From contig NC_053123.1 of the NCBI RefSeq assembly GCF_010015445.1, positions 12,227,434 through 12,291,433 on the forward strand: a DNA stretch of 64,000 nucleotides. The letters run 5' to 3'. This DNA is from Perca fluviatilis. Lineage: Eukaryota > Chordata > Actinopteri > Perciformes > Percidae. Positions 33,718-64,000 of the stretch are shown piece after piece. Numbering within the stretch: position 1 is the stretch's first letter; the number at the start of each line of letters is the position of its first letter. Made by a program: the position numbers and the translations under genes. The notes beneath the pieces were generated by a model. It was not told where the DNA came from. It did not search any database and saw nothing but the letters and a program-made list of their open reading frames with translations.

Positions 33718-34785
33718 GAATGATGCAGATTAAAAGTGACAATGGAGAGAAGGAAGAAAAGAAAAGAAAGAAAGAAAGAAAGAAAAAAAACGTAAATAAT
33801 GAAGGGGGTTAACGATAAACAGATTGAAAGAGAGTGATGGACCTTAATAACAATAGTCAGACTTGGAAAAGGCGAGTGTTGTCATGGCAGCCTTAAAAGT
33901 TCAGAGAAATCTGAGGGTGGAATTGGTTATCAGTTCACTATACGCTATAACCAACATTGCATGTGTTGGTTAAAAGGGCTGTTAAATTACTTTGGCTAAA
34001 CAGCATGGTTATTTGTACAAATTTTATATTTCTCTCATAGTTTCAAAATCTTGTTATTCGTGAAGATCTTGCATGCAAATTTTTGTAAAAATGTAATATT
34101 TATTCATTAACAGTAACAATATTTATTGACATTATTTATTATTTATTCACATTGAACCTTTCTGTAAATGTAGTGATATAATTATTACATTGTTTTTGTA
34201 TAATTTATTAAATTGGTATTTTCAATTTTAATTTGTCTTCATTTACGCATTTTATTTCTTTTTAAAGGCAGCATGTCCTCCTTCTAAAAATAGAAGAATA
34301 GCACACACTCAGCAAAAAACAAGCTTTTATTATCCTCCAGGTAGTACAATATTCAGCACTGACAGCATTTTCAAAAAAAAAAAGCTTAGTCGATGAAATT
34401 TGTTACATTTAAATGATGTATCATGGAATAAAAAAGAAGCTGCTTCAAATAAAAATGTTTATATGTTACTGAATACAGAAACAACATTAGGCTTTTTTTT
34501 GTTTACAGTATGTTATTCAGACTGCATTTACAGTTTTGTAATGATGTACTGTAACTATTAGGCGCTTTAAAAAAATCAATTTACATAGTAACCCTATACA
34601 AATTAAGCTATGACCAAGATTTTGTTTTCCAAAGAAACATGGTTTCAAAGTTGTAGCATGCACAGGAAGTACTAAGCTATTTGACAGTGAAGTTTAAGGC
34701 CTACAACATCAAGTGTGATGAATACTCCAAGTGGTAAATTAGATCCAGTTACCACATCCACATCACGTCCATGGTCACAGGCATT
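33718..34785. other. Convergent 3' flanks of fbxo47 and arl6
   Basis: About 1.07 kb between the two stop codons, AT-rich, with an (AAAG)n run near 33764. It must hold both 3' ends, so the two transcripts end close together and may overlap. Confidence 0.5.
34326..34331 (-). terminator. Probable arl6 polyadenylation signal
   Basis: AATAAA on the minus strand, about 460 nt beyond the arl6 stop, followed by a G/T-rich stretch (TGTTTTTTGCTGAGTGTGTG). It sits in the roughly 1-kb interval between the convergent fbxo47 and arl6 stops. Confidence 0.5.
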
Positions 34786-37346
34786 TCAGTCATTCATGTG
34801 CTCATTGTTTTCATATGATCTGGCAGGAGAAAAACAGAAACATAGATTTTTATGGATTTTTCTCTTTAGTGTTAACAACAGCCACACATACCTGCTGTTT
34901 TAAGTAATGCTCATTTGGCATACCATGACTTAAATACCATCCAAAGAGATACTGAGATAAAATCTACCACCACAATCACTATACATGTTGATACTTACTG
35001 TGCAATTTGTTCTATGGGTATGGAAAAAAAAAAACATGTCTTAATACTGACAGCATTTGAACATTGAAATTCTAAGCACAATTTAACATGGCCTTTTTGT
35101 TTCTTTTGGCCCAGTATGACAGTTTTATGAAATGTACTGGACAGACACATTACCTTGTAGCCAGTCCAACCCTTCCTGGAGACCCTCTCCTTTGATAGCA
35201 TTGCTGGCACTGAAAATAAATAAGAAGTCAAGGAGTTAATCTCCTTGTAGTCTCGCTTTGCCAGACCATCCACACGCTGCGGAGCGGAGGAGGGTCTGGC
35301 TACTCCACACAGCATTCCGGGATGGTAGAAAAACTTGCTCTGGTTTATTGGCATTTCTTTAAACCAATCACAATTGTCATGGGTGGTGCTAAACTCCACA
35401 CAGAGCCGCTGTAAAATAGTCTTGCAACAGAAAACTCAGATTGGACAGATAGTCTAGCTAGCTGTCTCAGTTTACCCTGTAGAGATCTGAGGAGCAGTCA
35501 ACCATAGTCCTCATGAATCCACCAAAGTTTAAAATTCCAACACAAAGGAAATGGACATCGGTGAAAATACATGCATCCGGCAGAATTTCCTGTGGCACCG
35601 CAGCAATTCCGGAAGTGGAACGTCGGGGATATAGACTAATCTCCTTGTGGCACTTTCTCACCAGTTTTCTTGGATCCTGGATGTTTAAAGCTGCCTAGCT
35701 CTTAATCCATCTGCCTCCCATCTGCCTAATGAGTAAACAGGGTGGTAAACACTATGTTACTACTCTGTATAAGACTTTAATCTGTAACTCTTGAAGCACA
35801 AAATGTTGAGGATCGGGAAGAGGCAGGGCTTGGCTCAATTCAGCCAATTGAATCCAAGTGCACTTACTTCAAACTACTCATCAATATCTCTGGAGGTGGC
35901 TTTGGAGCCTTTGCTTACAGACCCTTTATCAGGGTGAATATTTCTACAATTATGTGGCCACATCAATGTCACAGCATCCTTGTAGGACTTGACCAGAGTA
36001 CTATAAGTGAGAATCAGAAAGAATTATGAACTAAAGATTGGTTTGGAATGACTATGTGTGGCCTGTTTGGAAAAGCAAGGACAGATATTTTACCAGATGT
36101 TCCAGGGTTTGTCTTTGATGTTCTCTAAAGACAACATCTGTGAGACTTTGACAGAAGACATGGCATCACGCAGATCCGTCTTGTTAGCGAAGAACAATAC
36201 TGGTATCTTTTTGTTGCGGATATCTGGATAGTAAGACAGACATGAAGACCAGTGAATCATTGGCAAAGAGGAAGATACAAATCTTTTTATTTTTTTTGTT
36301 TATCCAATAAGGAGTTAAGTATCAGCAAAGTGTATAGTTTGTGTAGACATATAGCCTATCTTTAAATGTGATTATTCTTAATTAATATATTAAAAAGTTG
36401 TACCATATTGGACCAAGTGCCATGATGGAGGACTAAAACTAGCAGGTTTTCATTAACTTAACGTGACACACAGTGATTTCTACAAAATTTTTTGGCCAGT
36501 AAAATGAATTTTTATAGTCTTAAGCTTAGTTTTTCATGCCACATGGTTGAACATGCCAGATTCAGACAATGAGTATACTAACAACTTAATTCCAGGACAC
36601 TGTTAATAGTATTACTAATGCCTGCAAAGAAACGCCCATTCAAACTGTATCATTTCTATTATTTCACAGAATATGAACCATGCCTGACAATGTATTTTGT
36701 AAAAGGCCACAGTTGGTGTCATATATCATTACGGTATAAATATATATTGTAAATATTAATACATTTATACAGTATATGTCAATTGTGCATTCTACTGAAA
36801 AGAAATAGGATCCATACTGTGTCTTTATACAAATGAGTTAAAACAGCATTGCCGGTATTTTGTACCTTCGTGATTGAGAAGAGTTTCTAGCTCCTCTTTG
36901 GCAACAACCATTCTCAGTTTGTCACCGCTATCAATGACAAATATGATGGCATGGCTCTCTCTAAAGAAAGACAAGAGAAGAAGTTATAAATGACAGACTC
37001 ATGTTACAGTGATGCATTTTGATAAGCATGTTGTGTGTTTCATACTTGTAGTAATGCTCCCATAGGTTTCTATATCTGCTCTGCCCAGACATATCAAAGA
37101 CCGTAAAAGACAGGCTGCATGCAGAAAAAAAAGAGAGTAGAGACAGCTGAGAGCGATACTTTTATGCTGCATTTTTATTTTTTTTATTTCATGTCTGTCA
37201 AAAATAATAGTGATAAATATACATTATACATTTCTACCTTGAACTCTTGAACTTCTCAATGTTGAAGCCAATTGTTGGGACTATATCAGGTGCCGGTGTC
37301 TGCGCACACACAGTCGCACGCACACATGTGCGCACACACACACACA

Positions 37347-37381
<35 letters not shown>

Positions 37382-37813
37382 CCAAGTAATGGCAAAAGTA
37401 TGTCAACAAGTAGTATAAGAAAAGTAAAATATGGGCTTTACCTGACTAACATGTTTCCATTCTTCTGACAATGGGCCTAAATGATTGGAATTCTGAAAGC
37501 AAGCAATCAGTGAATGATTGCAGTGAAATAAAGGGAATTTTGACAGGCCTTGCCCCAAATGATCATGGTATAGATTAAGATTTTAAAAAAATGCAACAAG
37601 TTTGTGTACCCACATTACAGACTACGGTACACAAAGGCCTCTCACTTTTTCTAACAAAATAACTTTAATCCCACAGTCTCATGTACTTACATTAGACGGT
37701 TTGAGTTGGTTGATGATGGTAGTTTTGCCACTGTTGTCCAGTCCCAAACACAAAACGTTGACCTCTTTTTTCCTCAGGCCGAGCCAGCCCGACAGTTTAT
37801 CCAGCAGCCCCAT
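34786..37813 (-). CDS. arl6: ADP-ribosylation factor-like 6 (BBS3), complete
   Basis: Small Arf-family GTPase that recruits the BBSome coat to membranes at the ciliary base for trafficking of ciliary membrane proteins. Exons for the standard form: 37813-37691, 37299-37238, 37114-37046, 36960-36866, 36223-36094, 35209-35154, then 34819-34794 (stop). These sum to 561 nt, 186 residues, the same length as human ARL6. G-protein motifs: P-loop GLDNSGKT at residues 24-31, switch I PTIGF, switch [15 protein letters not shown] for guanine specificity (human NKMD), and CASNAIKG near the end. The standard C-terminus reads DHMKTMST. An optional 13-nt exon at 35011-34999 shifts the last exon into a second frame that ends at 34786 (listed separately). 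A likely poly(A) signal is at 34331-34326. The upstream neighbour on the same strand is epha6, as in mammals. Intron 5 carries a MITE with 9-bp duplications. Confidence 0.95.
34999..35011 (-). CDS. arl6: 13-nt alternative exon of arl6, frame-shifting (BBS3L-type isoform)
   Basis: On the minus strand the 13 bases are bounded by CATAG on the left and GTAAGTAT on the right, both good splice signals. Skipping gives the 186-residue form. Inclusion changes the frame of the last exon, so the tail becomes [15 protein letters not shown] and ends at 34786, 193 residues in all. In mammals and zebrafish a long, vision-associated ARL6 isoform (BBS3L) is, as I recall, produced by inclusion of a 13-bp exon at this place. 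The matching length and the clean second reading frame make this more than a chance match, but splicing is inferred. If the donor is ignored the exon reads straight into a TAA stop. Confidence 0.75.
35248..35638. mobile_element. MITE with 9-bp target duplication, copy 1, in arl6 intron 5
   Basis: ATCTCCTTG is repeated exactly at 35239-35247 and 35639-35647. The element begins TAGTCTCGCTTTGCC and ends GGATATAGACTA (6-bp inverted ends TAGTCT). It shares GGAGGGTCTGGCTA and CAGCATTCCGGGATGG with copy 2. Confidence 0.85.
37301..37380. repeat. (CA)n-rich tract abutting the arl6 exon 2 acceptor
   Basis: CACA with CGCA interruptions, beginning directly at the AG of the acceptor of the 37299-37238 exon. 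On the transcript strand it is TG/TGCG instead of a pyrimidine tract. Confidence 0.9.
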
Positions 37814-38558
37814 TAGACTTGATTGACGCTACAACATTTAAATTGTAACGCATCACCCCATGGATAGTCTGACTATTGGAAATTAAATATAATTTACAAA
37901 TTCTCTGCAAATTCTCCTAATGATAAACATAGCCGTGGATCGTGAGTTCCCAGTCCTTGCTTTGAATAGTGTCACAAGCTGAGATGCTGCCTTGGTATAT
38001 GTAATCCTATTAAGGCGATTTAAGCTCTGTGAACCACCTGGTGACAAGAGTATGGAGCTCTCCAGGCCCCCTATCCTGATTTCCTACTCTTACTTTACTT
38101 TAATTGGAGTCACCATCAATCTGTTTTGTCATTCTGTGTGTTTTACACTGTGAGTGTTGATGTAAATCTACGGTAAATGAAAAATATAAAAAAATAAAAC
38201 AGACCGCTCCAGGCCTGTAGCTGGTCAGTGATTCAACAGCTCCATCTCTTGGTTATCAGTTATGTGCACAACTTCATGTAAGTTGCCAGGTTGAAGAGGT
38301 GGTACAGGTTTGATATATTAGACAATCATTTACATTAAAAGGTAATTGAAGAGATAACTCTGAGATTTGACTGCCTCGGAGAGGTTTTTTTCAATGGGTA
38401 GCAAGGTTTCTCCTTAATTTTAGCATTTCACAACAAGGACATTTCACAACCTGAAAGATACAAGATAGCAATAATTCATTTAAATCAGTGCCGTTTTGAT
38501 TTTGATTAAGAAATGGAAACAAAATTAAATGAGCAGTCAACCACCAGAACTGTTCGTC

Positions 38559-38564
38559 TTTATT
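38559..38564 (-). terminator. Candidate epha6 polyadenylation signal
   Basis: AATAAA on the minus strand followed by TCTGGTGGTTG. It would give a 3' UTR of about 2.2 kb. Other AATAAA matches exist in the interval, so the choice is tentative. Confidence 0.3.
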
Positions 38565-39090
38565 TGCAAATAAATATTCGCTGTAACTGCCTCTTACAGT
38601 GTGGAAGATCTACAACATCTCTTTGGAAATTATAGAAAAATAAAATACAAGAATTATAAGTATACTTGTACTTTGTACAAAATAACGTTCTAACATTGCT
38701 CAGCAGTAGAACATGCTAAACAAACAGCATCTGATATTCTTCTTAGTCTGTAGAAGGATGGTGACCGCGAGCGTGCGTGCGCAAATACTTTGTATGTGAG
38801 TGTATATGTGTGTTTGGATGTGTGTGTGCACCTTTCCTACTCCTGCAGGCTGGGATGCATAACTATGCTGTGACCGAAAGGCACAGATCTCTAGATCCAG
38901 TCTGCCTTTGACATTAATCATCGAGCCACAATTCGTAAGAAAAACCATTGCTGTAGAGGGGCGGTCGCTCTCTTGAATATGGAATACAACTCAAAGTAAT
39001 GGCTAGGTCCTGTGACTGCACTGAAACTTATGAACCACACCTAAAGTGTCTCTGTCTTGCATGGTTAACGGACTGTAAGGCATTCTACGT

Positions 39091-39135
39091 GAGTGTGTGT
39101 GTGTGTGTGTGTGCGTGTGTGTGTGTGTGTGTGTA
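39091..39135. repeat. (GT)n microsatellite
   Basis: About 44 bp with one CGT interruption, in the presumed epha6 3' UTR. Confidence 0.9.
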
Positions 39136-40798
39136 TGTAAGTAAGTGTGTTTGTTACTGTTGATTTAAGAATGACACATGAGTTATGATGCTGCTGTTTA
39201 TATTTATTCTCCCTCTGCCGTCATTAAAGTCACTTACTGTCTCTGCTGGACAGCTCTGTCCTGATCACATAAACCATAGACTACTCACCGGTTTCTATCC
39301 ACCAGGTTTTAGCTACTTCTGCTGCCCCCAACTCAACTAACTGGCTATATTCTGCAGCAATGCCTATTCACCACTTAGTTAGCGGATGAAGAAAAATGAT
39401 TATTTTAATGGCAAACATCTGACAAATTGACATTATCTACTGCAGATCCAACAATTTTCATTCCAGACTACATCTATGTACACTGGTTTCCCATATTGCC
39501 ACAAATGCCACAACCTTCACATGACCACAATTTAAAAACAGACTGGAGTAGAGCTTTGCATCTACGACACACTATTCTGCTCTGACATCTTAGATCAACT
39601 TTGTCCACGAAATGCACTGCATTAGTGCGTGTTCAGGCAAAAAGAAAATGAATGTATATTAAAGCATTTCGGCTAATTCTGAAGAACCATATAAGTCCAT
39701 GTTTAGTTTCCAGACAAACATCTCCTATCTATATCTAAATTATGTTAACATTCATATGTTAGGACAGTGGAGATTGTGTACTTTCAGGCAATGTATAACA
39801 TTTACAATCCAAAATAAATCAGGCTTATCGTTACACAACTGCGAGTACACTGGTTGCTAAAAACTGTCAGAATAGACTTGTATGGTTATTCATCTGAAGG
39901 CAACGGATCCAGTTCTGCAAGGTAAGCATGTGACAATAGAAACAGGTGGATGGTGTGGTGGGAGCCTCATGTTAACATGTCAACAAGAGTTCTCTCATTG
40001 CACAATTCTTCATCTTTCTCTGAGATACTGAGGTGACTGCATAATACTGTATTGCTGATTCGGATAAAAATCTGAAATAAATAAAACATCTTAAATAAGA
40101 TCCAGATTTACTAGGGCTTTCACATACAGGACTGCACATATATAGATATTAGGTTATGATAATAATTATCGATTAATTGTCTATACACTTTTGAACATTC
40201 AAGAAATCTCCATAACTTGCTTCTCACTTCTTTATTCAAGTATTCGCATACCAGATTCTCTGGAGAGAGGGTTAACTAAAGCAAAGCAAATAACACCTCC
40301 ATGATAAATAATCAAACTCTGAAATAAAAGATATTGAGGATACTTTTCGATTGCACACCCGATAGCAGCTACATGAGCACATAACTCAGAGCGAGAAAAT
40401 GGCAAAAAAAGAAGAAGAAAATAGTCAAAAGTTCCGGTAGATTACGTTTGCAAATCTACATCTCTAGATATTGTTGCTTCACACACAAAGTACTGCTGCT
40501 GCAACAAGGCATTACATTCCCCTAAGTGAGGGCCTGGGCCCGTCTTTAAAGTCGATCAGGCTGCAATAGTCTGGCAGAGCCAGGTATACTGGGTAAGGGG
40601 TGTATAGTAGGAAAAAGTCTGTTACTAATGGATGTGAGGGAGACCAGGGGGCAGTCTGCTGTGGTAGTCTGTCCAATTGCCTCCTTAATGAGGGGTTAAG
40701 ACTCAGGCACAGGCTGTAGGCTGTCTGTCCAATGGTCTAGACTTCACTTCCCTCTGGTCCATCTATCTGTCCATCCCAGGTTGTGTTAAAGGTTGTCC

Positions 40799-62607
<21,809 letters not shown>

Positions 62608-63284
62608 CTGGAAAACACATTGATGGATAGAGTTATTGGGTTTTTCCTCAAATGTGCAATAATATTACTTCATAGTGGAACTAACTCTCCGGGAACTGTA
62701 CATAGGGAGGGCCCTCGAGAAGCGTGGAATTGGAATTTTCTTTTGTGAGTTAAAGTGAATTAAGGAAAAAAACTCTTTCTTATTGTAGAAAATAAAATCT
62801 CTTACTAGTGACATTTTAAAACATTTATTAACCAATTTTCTGCAGAAAGAGACTCATCATGTCATCTCCTGAGTAATTAACACAATCACTATCCAGTTAT
62901 GTAACATATTTGCTGTCCCAAATTCCAGCCTCTTGTATTAACAGCGTGACATGGCAATAATAATAAAGTGCTGCGTATAAGGTTTCTACAGGAGAGGCAG
63001 GTTAAATACAGACCACTGTGTGTGTTGTGTGCTCACTGCTCATGTGCATGTGTTTTAACTAAGTTCTTGCAAAAGAGACACAGAATCATTTTACGAAATA
63101 GTGGCGCCTTCACGAGTAGTTTCACAGATTGCTGAAGGTGTCAGTAATTAAAAAGTTATTTGTGAAAAAACACAACAACCAAAATGCAAGGGTGAGATAG
63201 AACAAACCATCAACCTCAACACACTACTATAGAAGGGAAAAACACTTGCATCAACTGATGCAAAAACTCCCTCGTTGTCATCCT

Positions 63285-63353
<69 letters not shown>

Positions 63354-63819
63354 TTTATCTGGGCACTGAGACCCTGAGAGACAGCCAACGACTGATAAAA
63401 AGCTGCTGCCAAGAAAGTCTGAAAAGCTGAGAGATTAGATGACAGCATCTGCAAAAGACCAGGGAAGAATTTATCCAAATAGATGCTTGGATGTTACTCC
63501 CAAATAAAAAGTACCCTGTCAGAATCACACATAGAACCAGAATAGCCTCCATGGCAAAGTACAGCTCAAACATATTACTGTCTGATCAAAATAGTCAAAA
63601 AGTACACCAACTGTTGAGTGTTGCATACATAATGTAATAAATAGCACAAAGAAAAAAACAGTAAAGATTGTCATAAGATTTTTTTGCATTTAACACATTT
63701 CTGAAATCTCTTCTGGTGATATTTCAAAACATCTAATTTTCTACAGATAAAGGCTCATCATGTCAAACTGTGTCATTGTTTATTCATTACTGTAACTATT
63801 TAATATAAAGATTTTGTGT
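62608..63819. other. epha6 intron at the right edge
   Basis: No transmembrane or fibronectin exon of epha6 could be recognised between the 62607 acceptor and the SINE at 63820. The next upstream exon is therefore outside the window. Confidence 0.5.
63285..63353. repeat. (GT)n-(GA)n microsatellite
   Basis: GT run of about 55 bp followed by GAGAGAGAGAGAG. Confidence 0.95.
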
Positions 63820-63997
63820 GTGTGGCATTTTTAGGCCTTCATTTTTGACAGGATAGCTTAGACTTGAAAGGGGAGAGAGAGGGGGAACGACATGCAGAAA
63901 AGGACCGCAGGTCGGAAACCGAATACGCGGCTGCTGCGTCTAGGACTGCCTCATATGGGCACGCACTCTACCAGGTGAGCTACCCAGGCGCCCTGTG
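63820..63997 (-). mobile_element. tRNA-derived SINE, copy 3, near the window edge
   Basis: Nearly full-length: A box TAGCTCACCTGGTAGAG, degenerate B box GGTTTCCGACCTGC, then TGCATGTCGTTCCCCCTCTC, CCCTTTCAAGTCTAAGCTAT, and a tail GGCCTAAAAATGCC. It ends only a few bases from the right edge. Confidence 0.8.
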
Positions 63998-64000
63998 TAA

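Larger units (their letters stand above)
37814..40798. other. Interval between the epha6 stop and the arl6 start
   Basis: Both genes read right to left. The right part is probably the epha6 3' UTR and the left part the arl6 promoter. No coding sequence recognised; (TG)n at 39091 and near 38790. Confidence 0.45.

Noticed and set aside
63355..63573. Minus-strand hydrophobic frame that could be the epha6 transmembrane exon
   Set aside because: It has a membrane-like stretch (MEAILVLCVILTGYFLF), but no basic stop-transfer residues follow, the splice pattern does not fit the phase needed at 62607, and there is no Eph similarity.

Overview
This is vertebrate nuclear DNA, almost certainly from a percomorph-type teleost fish. 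The genes are split by GT-AG introns, the background is AT-rich, CA/TG microsatellites are dense, and there are many short non-autonomous DNA transposons plus a tRNA-derived SINE of a kind common in spiny-rayed fish. I see no prokaryotic or viral gene and no CRISPR array.

Five protein-coding genes can be reconstructed exon by exon. From left to right: (1) slc5a7, the high-affinity choline transporter, minus strand, 8 coding exons, 8929-15803, 590 residues. (2) A claudin-14-like gene, minus strand, 2 coding exons, 20907-22020, 246 residues. (3) fbxo47, an F-box protein linked to meiosis and the germ line, plus strand, 10 coding exons, 26034-33717, 446 residues. (4) arl6 (BBS3), a ciliary small GTPase, minus strand, 34786-37813, 186 residues; a 13-nt alternative exon predicts a second, 193-residue C-terminal form. 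(5) The 3' half of epha6, an Eph receptor tyrosine kinase, minus strand, 9 exons, 40799-62607. It covers the juxtamembrane segment, kinase, SAM domain and PDZ ligand; the ectodomain and membrane exons lie beyond the right edge. All reconstructed exons join in frame.

Layout: 1-8928 is gene-free. slc5a7 and the claudin point left. The claudin and fbxo47 are head to head across about 4 kb. fbxo47 and arl6 converge, with stop codons about 1 kb apart. arl6 and epha6 are in tandem, matching the EPHA6-ARL6 linkage on human chromosome 3. The genes do not form one pathway: they serve cholinergic nerve terminals, tight junctions, germ cells, cilia and axon guidance.

The rest is mostly introns and mobile DNA. 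Several elements have clean boundaries: a 3.3-kb TTAA-flanked fold-back piggyBac element holding a decayed transposase fragment; two hAT-type MITEs with perfect 8-bp target duplications; two copies of an element with 9-bp target duplications; three shorter TTAA-flanked MITEs plus a truncated one; and three copies of one SINE. I found no wholly new biological system. The points most worth a second look are the dual-frame arl6 C-terminus, TG-repeat tracts replacing the pyrimidine tract at two constitutive 3' splice sites, the fold-back piggyBac, and the 9-bp-duplication family.
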